Origin: Mesorhabditis belari
Lineage: Eukaryota > Nematoda > Chromadorea > Rhabditida > Rhabditidae
Length of the DNA: 64,000 nt
NCBI GenBank assembly: GCA_958450365.1
Contig: CAUEEP010000925.1
Span: 1,426,001-1,490,000 of the forward strand
Direction of reading: 5' to 3'
This document shows positions 21,040 to 32,269 of the stretch, one piece after another (position 1 is the first letter of the stretch; each line of letters opens with the position of its first letter). Below the pieces are notes generated by a model. The model did no database searches. It saw nothing but the letters and a program-made list of their open reading frames with translations, and was not told the origin of the DNA. A program made the translations under genes and the position numbers.

Positions 21040-21510
21040 TCATGATTGTGATGTAATGTTCGTCGAGTCACTCGTATTCAATTTCGAATCACAACGTGTT
21101 GCATGAACTTGATATTCTTGATGAGCGGAAATCGTCGACTGATCTCCAGACTCGACAGCTTGATCTTGGTTGTGTGTGACAGTGACAACTTGATCCAGGA
21201 AATTTGCAGATCCGAACCTCATCGTTGTTGGTGAGAATTCCGAGATTCGTGTATTGAAACGTGTATTGAAACGGGTATTGAAACGTGTATTGAAATCCGA
21301 GTTCGATTCTCTCCACGCGATATCCAAAAATCATCGCTGATCGGCTGAGAATCATCGCTCGAAATACTTGCTTCACTTGCAGTAACCTGCTCGAATCGTA
21401 GTGCTCCATTTCCTTCAGAACTTCCAATTTCAATTCTTACGGGAGCCTTTCAATTGGAAACTTCTTCATTCTCCCCATCTTGAACAGCATTTCGCTTGAC
21501 ATCATTCAAC
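21040..21510 (-). pseudogene. Doubtful exon or pseudo-exon, minus strand
   Basis: A strong acceptor (TTTTTTTTTACAG) ends at 21511, and the sequence then reads LNDVKRNAVQDGENEEVSN before an in-frame TGA at 21450-21452. The same frame continues (RFEQVTASEASISSDD) to a second stop near 21215. A different frame then gives a Ser/Thr/Gln-rich run (SGDQSTISAHQEYQVH) to a stop at 21040. A 12 bp TTTCAATACACG repeat (four copies, 21250-21297) lies between. No partner exon was found upstream. It could be a decayed gene or the end of an unseen one. Confidence 0.3.
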
Positions 21511-21632
21511 CTGTAAAAAAAAAGAGTTAATCTTTGAAAAAAGCGTGGTGACTTAGAAAAGAAACGAAAGAATTTTGCTCAAAATGTTTATTTTACTAGC
21601 TAGACTGGGCAATTAATTTAAAAATTGGCACT

Positions 21633-22330
21633 TATAGTCAGCAAAAAAAGTCTTGCACCATTGTCTCCCAAAGGTTTAAAACAAAAAAAAACAGAGAAAC
21701 CTTTTTGGCAACTAATTCTACCATGGTGGTCTAGTTTCCGACTATATTATTCATTTTTATTGCAATTTATTTCTTTTGACATAAAAAATGAGTTTTATTA
21801 GAGAAACTCGGTTTAGAGCGCAAAAAAGAAAGTCTTGCACCATCGTTGTATTCTTTTGTAAACTTTTTCTTTTTGTTTTCTGACTTTTGTTTGTCTGTTT
21901 TTATTTTTTGTGCATTAATTTATTTTTTAGATTCCCTACGAGCTTTTTTTTTCCATATTCCGATATCTGGACACTCCGACTAAGGAAAAAATTGTCAAAG
22001 CTCGTCAAGGAGGGATGAAAGTGACGACCATTTGTGATCTCTTTATCGTTGATCGCTCTACTTTATCGTTGATAAAGTAGGAACGGAATTTGTAGAGAAA
22101 AGGAACCAAATCTGTAGAGAGAAAAGGAATCGAATTGGAGACAAAAAGGAACCAGGCTTTGTAAACGACAAAAACTAGAGGGAAATGTGCAACAACATTC
22201 AAAAAGTGATCGATCACCTAAAACAACAATCAGACAGGACCGTTCATTGTTGGGGTTTTTCTTAAAGGATCCAAACAAGACGAGTACCGACGATGCCAAG
22301 TTGCTTCAATCTTGCTTCAATCTTGCTTTG
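21633..22330 (+). mobile_element. Degenerate Tc1-like transposon relic
   Basis: Two direct copies of AAAGTCTTGCACCAT at about 21646 and 21829 resemble the IR/DR ends of Tc1-like elements. Downstream, two decayed helix-turn-helix pieces are readable on plus: KARQGGMKVTTICDLFIVDR near 21995-22055 and PKTTIRQDRSLLG near 22216-22255. No catalytic domain and no right end were found, so it is 3'-truncated. Confidence 0.5.
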
Positions 22331-23331
22331 GGCTTGAAGTAGCTGCTCAAATTCAATCGCTCAATTCGAAACATCTACTGCATCATGAAAAACTGCACTT
22401 TTTAATCACCTAGAACAATGTGGACACAAAACAAATTTTCCAAAAACTAACAGGGTTAAAAATTTCGCAAAATTTCCATCAAAACGTTACAATATCGATT
22501 AACGGCTAAATTTAACTAAAGGTTTAACCAAAAGTTAACCTTTATGGTTCGAACTCAGATATAGATGAAAAAAATTGGACAAAAGAAACGCTTAATCAAA
22601 CTTTCTAACCGACAAAAGCACTTAAAATGTAAGAAAGTTAGCTAAATTTAGCACTAAAAGTTTAAAAATAAATGAATAAATAAATGAAAATAACGATAAA
22701 AACTTATAAACAATAAAACGCCCCAAGTCCAATCGATCAAACTATCAAATTTTGAAATGACAATGAAATTTTGCGACAAAAGTCCGACACTGTCAGAATG
22801 AGGTTTAAATTTAAGACAATTATCCTACTCAATGTCACTTCTAACAGCTATTTTAAGTTTACTTTCGTTTTTCTGTGACCTTAAAAGCAAAGCTTTTCAA
22901 CATTTAACACCAAAAGATCATTTTGTCGTAAGATCTGAATGCAAGAAAACGTTTTCTAGGATCAAGACAGTTTTAATTTCACAAATCCAGCAACATATCA
23001 CAAATCTAAGAGAATTTTCGGGGAAATGGAGGGAATTTGCAGCAAAAAAGCACCATTAAGAGAAAAGACGTCGATTTTTGACAGGAAAATGTGTGGGAAA
23101 TCTTTGTGCAATCGCGGAATACTCAAAACTAACGGTAAATTTCTTATAAACACTTATTAACACTCAGGAAATGGCAGACTAGGGAAAAAAAAGAAAAAAT
23201 CACAATGAATTTTTGGTGGAGATCTGGGAGGAAAAACGTGAAACTAGACAAAATGAATCAAAACGTGGAAATTTCCGTTACATTATAAATTATTTCGTAT
23301 TAAGCTCGTAGAAGTTGCAAAATTTCTTTCA
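22331..23331. other. Intergenic sequence downstream of mtm-9
   Basis: AT-rich, with short open frames on both strands but no splice-bounded exon, domain or repeat that I can support. Confidence 0.4.
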
Positions 23332-26300
23332 TCAATCAGCCACGCGGACATCGTTGAGCGTTTTTGCCAAATGTGCCTCTTTCATCAATTCGACGAGTTG
23401 CCTAAAATGAAGGAAATTTGGAGTAGTTTTGCTGCCTGCTAAAATTTCTTGTTAAACAATTGCTGCTTGCTAAAATTTCTTGTTAAACAATTGCTTGCTT
23501 GCTTGCTAAATCTAATTACTATATTCGACTCAAAAAGTGATTGAAATTTAAGCTGTAATTTAAACTTTGTGGCAACCCCTTTACGAGAGATTTTGCATTA
23601 AAAAAATGCCTACTTAAGATGTTTGAGACGGGATTCATAACGTGTCAGCTCTCCAGCTCAAAAGAACAGCCTCGCTTACCTCCTCAACGATAAGGCCTTG
23701 CTCGCCAATTGTCTCTCCTTCAATCTCCATTGTACAGCCGCTTCACGAATCGCATTCACCTCAGTCCAATCGCGTTGCCATCGTAGAAAGAGACGTTCCC
23801 ATACTTGCTAAAGAAGAAAATCTTCGAAACTAGACCGCAAATAAAACACTAAATTCATAATAGGTTCTTTAATTTTGCATAAAAATGACTACTTAGCATG
23901 TTTGAGACAGGATTCATAAAGTGTCATTGAATTAAAATTTCTTTTTTTGCTCCAAATATTTTAAAAGCAAACCAAAAAAAAACTTACAATGCTTTGCGGT
24001 GCCACGCTCGGCCATGTGACACTTTCATTCGGCTCGTAAAGGACGTTCACGTACGATTTGAGAATCTCCGGATTATTCACATAGGACCACAACGAGACCG
24101 TGTGTTGTCGTACTTGATGTTTTTGTTTCTCCTAAACATAAAATATTGTTGCTTTTATCTTAAACGCTTACCATTTCATTGTTGCCCAAAAATGAGCCAA
24201 ATTCCGATGCGTATGAGTGTTCGAAGAGATCCAGAAGAAAGCCCTCGGTGAATTCGAACGAATGTTGGAATTGTTGCGTTAACTAAAAGAAAATATTGTC
24301 AATGTGGTAAGCTTTCAGTAGTAAACCTCTTATTCATCATAAGTTCTAACTAACTTTTCCCAGTTAAACAACGGAATAGACTGAAGTTTTATTCAAAATT
24401 TTATTCCAACCCCTCACCTGCCAAACACAATCGAGAAAAGCCAAGAAGACAGGCGCCTCGTAGGGTCCAGTGATCGTGCCCTCAGCAAACGCCGAATGTG
24501 CATTGCGTAAACTAAACGGATGACCTCCACATATCCATTCCCGTTCGATCAGTGATTGGAATCTAAAAAAGGAAAGGTTTTTCAAATATCATAGCTTAAT
24601 ATTTTGGGGGTGACTACTTTGCGCCAAATTTTTTGCGCAACTCGCCATAACTCTCTTCTAAGTCGGCCAATTTTTATGATTTTGGTGTCATTTTTTAGAT
24701 CTCAACAAGTGTAACAAAATGACACCAAAATCATAAAAATTTGCCCACTTAAAAAAAAGTTATGACGAGTTGCGCAAAAAAATTGGCGCAAAGTAGCCAC
24801 CCCCAATATCTTAAAGGTTTAATGTTATTACATTATATTAGCTATACTTTCAGTGTCCCCCTTGCCCACTCAGCTGAATATCTTCTAGTTTCGCGGGGAA
24901 TCTCAAACAAAAGGGGCAGCCACAAAAAATCTACACAGAAAAAGGGGCGGGCCTTCGTAGCTTTCACAGCTTTGTCTGAATTTTCCCACAAAATTAACAG
25001 ATATTCAACTAGAGTTTAGGGAGACACTTTGAAAGTATAATATTGGCTGAATATCCATAAACTTTCATATAAAAGTGAATATTTCTATCAGAGTAAGGAT
25101 GATTTAACATAACGCTATCAAACATAGTTTTGATTTCAGAATATTCAATGTACTAACTTCTCAATATCATGAGTTTCATTTATATCATGAAACTCACCCT
25201 CGAATCGTTCTCGCGTCTGGATCAAGAATCATTTGCGCCAATGAAGTGACGAGAATCGTCGAATCAACACCCTCACCACCATGAACAACGACTGGGACTT
25301 CTAAAAGATAAAAATAAATCTAATCAAGCGGCCAAAATTGTTAACAATATAAACATAGTACTTTTTCATGTGTCTCTTACCAAACATCAAACATTTTTGC
25401 AAAAGCTAAAGAAAGCTGTATGCGAATTTCCCTACAGAATTCAAAGGTTTGGTGAGATAAAAACTAAAAAAGTACTATCAACTCAATCAACGCAGGCATA
25501 ACAATTTTCAGCCAGGGTGTCTTCTCCAAATAAAATCAAAATGCTAAAGCAGGCGTGTGAAAAGAAATCAAATAAATTTTAAATCATAAAAAAAGCCTCG
25601 AATCACTTGTTTCTCCACAACGCACCTTGGGTACCTTCACATGCAACGCATTGAGCCACATTCGCGGCCGCGTTTAGATAATCGGCGATTGAAGAAAGCC
25701 ATGATGATGAGGCGAGACGGGAAAGCCAACGATCCGATGAAACTGACTTGTCGATCGAGACTAAAATGACGTGTATTTAATGTGCCAGGGATCTGCGTGC
25801 AGTCTTTAAGTTTTAAGTTTGTTGTAGAAAATCTTCATACCACCCACCATCAACCATTTTCGCCAGCGAATCGTGCAAATCCTTGATCCTCGGTGTTCCA
25901 CAAGTGACATAACGCCATTGCGAATAGCATTGTTGCGTCTCGGCGCCACCTCCTGTAAAAAAATGATTAAACCGGATCCAAAGATTCAGCTTAAAGAGCT
26001 TAAAGATCAGCTCAAATATTAGCTTATTCAACTCAAAGATCTTATACCCTTTAAACTATGATTTTTCTAGACTCGCCTTTAGCTTTAGCCGATTGTGCAT
26101 TCACTTTACTTCTCGTGTCGATGATAATCCCTCGTGCAATTGAAAGAAGAGCATTCAGAATCGTCTCATCTTCCTAAAATTGGTAATTGAATAAGCTAAT
26201 AAGCAGCTAATAATTGAATAAGCAGAATCCAACTCAAAACATTATAAGCTTGTGTTGGTAAGCTTAATAACATTAATAATATTAAGCTTACCTTACACCG

Positions 26301-29300
26301 TCTGTTTGTTGGTCCGATTAGCGGCTGGCTGCATCGGAAGATCGGTGACTAAATCAAATTCGTTAAAACAAATACCGGGCTTTTTGCAAACTAAAGATTC
26401 AGCTTTTTCATGACCAAAACAAACCTTTGTATGTCTGTGAAAGTAGGCCAACACCGGGAAACGTCCTCCATCACGAAATGTGGCCGAAATCCTCAGATAG
26501 TCGTCGCCAATCCCTCGCGGAACGATCACCTTCTCCGGATAAGATGCACAAACCTGAATGAGTAATTTGTTGAAATTTACAACATGGAAATGACACTATT
26601 TGAATCAATTACTAATATTTAATTAACAGAATTAACGAATCAGTTGATGTGAATCCCTGTGATTTGATTTTAGTTAATTTAGGTTGAGCAAAATTATCCG
26701 GACAACTTTTTGGAAAGGTAGTTATCACACGCTTAATTGATTTCAAAATCTCAAGTGTTGTATAGAGAATTGTAGCCCTTAATCTTGGCTACATTTATCT
26801 ACTAAAAACATGCCAATCGGAAGTATATAGCTCATTTGACAAGCGCTTGAATGAGCACTAGTCGACCAATATCCATCGCACTGCCTTTTTTTGATCATTT
26901 TCTACATAAAAAATTGCCCGAAAGATTTGTCAATACTTATTTTATGCAAAAATATCATTTAACATCATTAATAATATTGAAGATAACTTTCAACTGTCTA
27001 GGCTAGCCAGATATAACCAAAATCAAGCTAGCTTCTTTGAAGACGCAGGGAAAAAGGTGAAATTTGATCATTTTTTGATATTTTGCACATGAGTATCTCG
27101 TTATATTAGCTGTTATTGTTAGAAATAATCTTTTGAACAAAATGCACACAAAGTTTACTAGATAAAGCCCTTCTTAGATAAAAATTTTATGTGGAAAATC
27201 GTCAAAAAAGGCAGCGTGATGGATATTGGTCGACTAGTGCTCATTCAAGCGCTTGTCAAATGAGCTATATACATCCGATTGGCAAGTTTTTAGTAGATAA
27301 ATGTAGCCAAGATTAAGGGCTACAATTCTCTACATAACGCTTGACACTTTGAAATCAATTAAGCGTGTGATAACTACTTTTCCAAAAAGTTTTCCGGGTA
27401 ATTTTGCTCAACTCTGTATAATCCTTGAATGTTTGTTTGAAACATTTAAAATTTAGCCTGATTTTATTTCTTAATCGACCTCACTCACCTTGAAATCCTT
27501 ATTCACCTCCGAGACACGAAACATTTCGGGTGCATTCATGGAAACCCTCGCGAATTCACTTTCAACATCAAATGCTCTCCATCCATCGTCGAGAATCGTA
27601 AACGGGCATCGATAGAAGAATGGGTAGTCGAGAGAGAAACCGTCTAAATGAAAAAGTTGAATAGATGCAGTTGTTTGATTATATCTTTAACCCCAAAAGG
27701 CTCAACGACTATAGCAAACTATTTCTGGTTCTTTTAGCGCTCAATTTCATGCAAATTCCTTAAAATTTAGCTCAACTTGCTTAAACTCACTCAAATTGCT
27801 CAACGTTTCGATTGTTCTCGCCGCAGCCATACACTCGTCCAGCTCGAGTACCTCGAAGACGCAACTAAAAAAAGTCAAAAGTTATTTTCTCAAACTAGAG
27901 CATAAAACTTACATCATAAAATTCTTGCACTTTAGCGTCAAGATCCCTCCTTTCGAGTTTGGATCACGCGATCGGGGCTCGCTAACAACGCGATCGATCA
28001 TTCGATGAAGAATCTAAAGTTGTACAAATTAATAGTAGCACTTCTAATCTAAAACTCACACAGAACTCCTCCTTATTCGCCGTGTTGTTTGGATCGTTTG
28101 ATGAATCGGCTTGTGGAGCGAAGATCATGTGATGGCCTGAATGAAAAAAGGTTTTCAATTTGAATCGAAAGTTTATTTTATATCTTAATCCAATTTCCTA
28201 CATTGTTGATTGATTCTCAAGGTGAAATGGAGCTGGTAAATCGGTGCTAAAATAGAGATGCTTAACGGTAAAATCGATCTTAGCGACGGCGTTTCCAACA
28301 TTAACGAAAATTGTAACATTTCAAAGAACTTTCGCCTGGTTCCCTCAATAGCTCTTGATTCTAGCTTTCGTTTCCGACCCTACATCAATAATCTAACTTC
28401 AACGGGTAAACAGATTTCGATCATTTTGTCCAAAAAAGTCTTTTCTTAACGGTAATTAACGGTAATTGATAGAAATTTAACAAAAAGTCGTGACCAACTA
28501 TTTCATCATATATTTCCTTGAAAATTTCGACTCTTGATTCTTCTACTAGCTAACGTTAAAGTACCTTTTTTAAAACGTATATTAGACTTGCTTAACGAGA
28601 ATCAACGAGTCAAATGGGTTGCGCAACTCCAGGCGCTTGATCTAGCCTCCAGAGCATCGAATTCCAACGAATTTTTTAATATTTAAAAGCCAAGATTTTA
28701 CGCTATCTAATGATACTCATCACTTATATTTTTCTTGGGAAAAAGTGGGTCAAAAGCCATGAGACTTAACGAGATAACGAGGAATTGTCTCGGCAAGTCT
28801 CGATAAAGTTTTCGACCCACTTTTTCAAAAGAAAAATATAAGTGATGAGTATGATTAGATAGATTAAAATCTTGGCTTTTAAATAAAAAAAAAGTTCATT
28901 GGAATCCGATACTCTGGAGGCTAGAGCAAGCGCCTGGAGTTGTGCAATCCGATTTTCTGATCTGTCTCGTTAAGCAAGTCTAATGTATATGTACTTGTAA
29001 ATAAAAGTTTCAAGTTTACAAGCTTCAAGCTTTCAAACTTTTAAACAAACTCTTGCATGATAGATTAATGTTATAAGGTTGATCAGCTTTCAATAATTTT
29101 TTGATAGGTTCTAAATGGTTATTTACCGTTAAGCATCTCTAGGCTCAACACAAGTCTAAACTTTTATACTGAAAAGTGTCTAACTTTTACAGTCTCACCC
29201 TAACAAAACTCCAACCAGGGCTTTTAGACCATTTTACAGCTTTATTTCTCACTCACCCATCAAAATCAGCGATCCCCGTTGTTCTCGTCGCGGTCCCTGT

Positions 29301-29353
29301 CGAAGGAAGACGTTGCCGACGCGCGGAATCTCGATCGCGTCCACCAGCTCCAT
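23332..29353 (-). CDS. mtm-9: Myotubularin-related pseudophosphatase (MTMR9/MTM-9 orthologue), 16 exons
   Basis: Exons: 29257-29353, 28060-28136, 27913-28013, 27791-27864, 27489-27643, 26425-26553, 26292-26348, 26077-26173, 25848-25952, 25635-25760, 25198-25300, 24418-24562, 24172-24282, 23988-24131, 23680-23807 and 23332-23401. All phases agree, giving 572 residues; human MTMR9 is about 549. Residues 1-110 form a PH-GRAM domain (MELVDAIEIPRVGN, MGHHMIFAP); the myotubularin domain follows (DYPFFYRCPF, FRDGGRFPVLAYFH, IEREWICGGHPF) and a helical tail. The active loop at 346-353 reads HGGEGVDS, so the Cys and Arg of the Cx5R motif are Gly and Ser. By family knowledge such proteins are inactive partners that stabilise MTMR6/7/8-type phosphoinositide 3-phosphatases in endocytosis. 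The intron after 26077 uses a GC donor. The start codon aligns with the family start, and an acceptor lies 4 nt before it. Confidence 0.95.
24602..24807. mobile_element. About 205 bp foldback MITE
   Basis: Starts near GGGGGTGACTACTTTGCGCC and ends with the inverted GGCGCAAAGTAGCCACCCCC. The arms continue inward (TTTTTGCGCAACTCG, GGTGTCATTTT), so almost the whole element folds. In the mtm-9 intron 24563-25197. Confidence 0.8.
26690..27413. mobile_element. About 725 bp inverted-repeat element in an mtm-9 intron
   Basis: Left end TTGAGCAAAATTATCCGGAC, matched inverted by GGGTAATTTTGCTCAA. Long arms follow (ACGCTTAATTGATTTCAAA; GTAGCCCTTAATCTTGGCTAC; ACTAGTCGACCAATATCCAT and their inverses), with a short AT-rich centre. 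No coding capacity. In the intron 26554-27488. Confidence 0.8.
28254..29140. mobile_element. Nested foldback elements in the mtm-9 intron 1
   Basis: Outer ends AGAGATGCTTAACGGTAAA (28254) and TTTACCGTTAAGCATCTCT (to 29140). Inside lies a second, longer foldback at about 28581-28985 with ends ATTAGACTTGCTTAACGAGA and TCTCGTTAAGCAAGTCTAAT, whose arms match for most of their length (AGGCGCTTGATCTAGCCTCC; AGTGATGAGTAT). I infer insertion of one element into another. Confidence 0.7.
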
Positions 29354-29370
29354 CCTTCTAAATAAAAATA
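29354..29370 (-). promoter_or_regulatory. Splice acceptor 4 nt before the mtm-9 start codon
   Basis: On minus the sequence is a T-rich tract ending ATTTAG, then AAGG and the ATG. This is the usual layout of a spliced-leader acceptor. A cis-splice from the possible exon at 30116-30183 is the alternative. Confidence 0.55.
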
Positions 29371-29406
29371 TTATTCATCATTAAGTAAATGTTTATTGTT
29401 AAGTTA

Positions 29407-29834
29407 ACAACGGGGGTGGGACAAATGCGACCTTTTTTTGCGCACCTGGACATTTGCGCACCTTTTTTTTGCTGGCAAAGGCCTTAGGCAAGGGCGTAGA
29501 GCTTCGAAAATATTTCCATATAAGGGAATCGTATGCGTAGATTCCGAATTTGGACAAATCACACCTCGCTGACACGTCAAATTTGGACTAAAAGGCAAAA
29601 ACTGCGGAAAACCGTTAAGTTGCGTAGTTTTTGCCTTTTAGCTCAAATTTAACGTGTCAGCGAGGTCTCATTTGCTTTGATTTGTCGAAATTCGGAATCT
29701 ACGCATACGATTCCCTAGTATGGAAACATTTTTGAAGCTCTACGACCTTTCCTAAGGCCTTTTCCAGCAAAAAAAAAGATGCGCAAATGTCCAGGTGCGC
29801 AAAAAAAAAGGCCGCATTTGTCCCACCCCCGTTA
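29407..29834. mobile_element. About 430 bp foldback element, copy 1
   Basis: Ends AACGGGGGTGGGACAAATGC and the inverted GCATTTGTCCCACCCCCGTT. The arms continue (TTTTTTTGCGCACCTGGAC; GAATCGTATGCGTAGATTCC) almost to the centre at about 29620. The second copy is at 30505-30917. Confidence 0.85.
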
Positions 29835-30115
29835 ACAACAATGAACCAAATCTAACTATCAAGCTGTAAAATGTTTTGAATAGATTTAAGGAATCTAAAC
29901 ATTTGTCTTTAAAGTAAAAACTTTTAAACCTCATTTCAAACGAATGTTTACTTTTAAATCAAAAATAAACCAAATCTAACTATCAAGCTATAAAATGTTT
30001 TTGAATAGATTTAAGAATTCTAAACGTTTGTCTTTAAAGTAAAAACTTTTAAACTTAATCATTTCAAACGAATGTTTATAAATTTTCAAAAAGCCATCAA
30101 AAATTCCCCTCTTAC

Positions 30116-30183
30116 CTTCTAGGCGGGTCAATTTTTTGTTGGCCCGCCGCCCATTGCGCTCTTCTCAGCAGCGACCACAGTTC
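30116..30183 (-). other. Possible upstream exon of mtm-9
   Basis: Bounded on minus by an acceptor (CAAATTACAG) and a donor (GTAAGA), 68 nt. Spliced to the acceptor at 29357 it would be open in phase with the mtm-9 ATG (ELWSLLRRAQWAAGQQK...). In another frame it reads TVVAAEKSAMGGGPTKN and stops. It may be a 5' UTR exon; I found no start codon or earlier exon. Confidence 0.35.
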
Positions 30184-30504
30184 CTGTAATTTGAGTGTTA
30201 AATAGAGTTGAACAAAGAGAAAAACGGCAAGAAACGCAAGAGAAAAGAGAAACGGCAAGAAAAACAAGTAAAATAGCATTCGAAACCAAAATGTTATTCG
30301 AATGAAAACACTGGGATAGTTAGCTTTTGATAAAAATGCTCACTGATACATTCAAACTAATTTCCTTCCAATTAAGCCTCGAATTTGATAAAGAATAACG
30401 AATAAAGATAGCTTTCGATAAAGATATCTTTATTCTTTTAAACGAAACTTTTAACAACGACTATTCTTGTTCATTAATTTCGAAACACAGGAATTATTAT
30501 CAAC

Positions 30505-30917
30505 AACGGGGGTGGGACAAATGCGACCTTTTTTTGCGCACCCGGACATTTGCGCACCTTTTTTTTGCTGGAAAAGGCCTTAGGAAAAGTCGTAGAGCTT
30601 CAAAAACGTTTTCATAGAAGGAAATCGTATGCGTAGATTCAGAATTTTGACAAATCAGACCTCGCTGACACGTCAAATTTGGGCTAAAAGGCAAAAACTG
30701 CGGAAAAGCGTTAAGTTGCGTAGTTTTTGCCTTTTAGCCCAAATTTGACGTGTCAGCGAGGTCTGATTTGTCAAAATTCTGAATCTACGCATACGATTTC
30801 CTTCTATGAAAACGTTTTTGAAGCTCTACGACTTTTCCTAAGGCCTTTTCCAGCAAAAAAAAAGGTGCGCAAATGTCCGGGTGCGCAAAAAAAAGCTCGC
30901 ATTTGTTCTACTCCCGA
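30505..30917. mobile_element. About 415 bp foldback element, copy 2
   Basis: Same family as 29407-29834: starts CAACGGGGGTGGGACAAATG, has the same arms, and a slightly decayed right end (TTTGTTCTACTCCCG). The identical short open frames on both strands come from the palindrome. Confidence 0.85.
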
Positions 30918-31369
30918 AAAATGAACTGAAAAAAAAATCTTTTGCAAGCGCTCTTTAAGTAGTTTTTTTTCGCCATGGGAAGGGTTACGGTATTATCCAC
31001 GTTTTAGCGCGCAGAAAGTCGTCAAACGTCATTTTTGTCTTCAAAATGTTATAACTTTTTTCTGAGTTGACCAATTAATACGATTTTGGTCTCAAAATGG
31101 CCGCAGACAACATCTTGACAAAGTCAACTCCCTGGCATTTCCTAATTTTTTGTTATCATCGAGTAGTGGAGGGCCAAATGCAGGTGAGTTTGGCCGTTTC
31201 TGTGTAAAATGACCGATTTTTTTGATAAAATGCGATTTTAAAAAAATCTACCAGACGGATTTTGATAATTTTTCCACCATTGAATTCAGCACATTTTTCT
31301 GCGTCAAATGGCTATTCAAACGTAAAAATCCTATAGAAAACGATTTTTTTTGCCTTATTTCGCGCGGAT

Positions 31370-32269
31370 GTGCCCCCCCACATCGGCGCGAAATAAGGCA
31401 AAAATGCGTTTTCTATAGGATTTTTCTGGGAGTACCTTTTTTAGATGCGGAAAATTGTGCTGATTCCGAATCTGAAGGAATTTTCCAAATCCCTCTGACA
31501 GAAATTTTTTAAATTGAGTTTTAGCAGTTTTTTGGTCATTTTGTATGGGAAATTTTGTGGTACCCTGCAGTTTGGAGCTCGTAACTCGACAACGAGGGTC
31601 TAGAACCAAAAACGAAGGAGTAGGTCTTATTCTAGAGATTCTTACGAATATTTTGATGCAAAAATCATAAAATTTGCTCAACTCTACAAAAAGTTATAAC
31701 ATTTTTTAAAGAAGAAATGAGAAAATTTAAAAAATTCTCTATTGCACAATTGTTTTGTTCAAAAGAACAATGTAGCTATGTATCGTATTCACTCAAAACA
31801 ATTAAGGAATATGCAAAATAATGACTGAAGTGCGCGGGAGAGTCGAACCAACAACCCCGTACTTTTGCGCTGGATTGACGTCGCGCGCCTTAGACCACTC
31901 GGCCACGGTTTCCCCTGATGTTTTTAGTGTATTTTGCAAAATTTCTTTAAAGATGTTATAACTTTTTGTAGAGTTGAGCAAATTTTATGATTTTTGCATC
32001 AAAATGTTCGTAAGAATCTCTAGAATACGACCTACTCCTTCGTTTTTGGTTCTAGACCCTCGTTGTCGAGTTACGAGCTCCAAACTGCAGGGTACCACAA
32101 AATTTCCCATACAAAACGACCAAAAAACTGCTAAAACTCAATTTAAAAAATTTCTGTCAGAGGGATTTGGAAAATTCCTTCAGATTCGGAATCAGCACAA
32201 TTTTGCGCATCTAAAAAAGGTACTCCCAGAAAAATCCTATAGAAAACGCATTTTCGCGCCGATGTGCCC
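31370..32269. mobile_element. Large foldback element, about 330-350 bp arms, tRNA-like sequence in the loop
   Basis: Left arm about 31370-31722, right arm about 31938-32269, nearly perfect inverted copies. Examples are GGTACCCTGCAGTTTGGAGC on the left and its inverse on the right, and GTTATAACTTTTTGTAGAGT at the inner edge. The outer end is CACATCGGCGCG, with a second short inverted repeat just outside (31340-31420). Open frames on both arms (RVTSSKLQGTTKF) are mirror copies and probably not genes. Confidence 0.8.
31828..31913 (-). other. Type II tRNA-like sequence (Leu/Ser-like)
   Basis: On minus: A box TGGCCGAGTGGTCTAAG, a CAA triplet preceded by T at the anticodon position, a long variable region, and B box GGTTCGACTCT. 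Acceptor and T stems pair poorly, so I call it tRNA-like rather than a tRNA-Leu gene. It sits in the loop of the foldback element. Confidence 0.4.

Noticed and set aside
21450..21452. TGA as a selenocysteine codon
   Set aside because: No SECIS-like structure recognised, and the reading frame also breaks further on, so decay or error is simpler.
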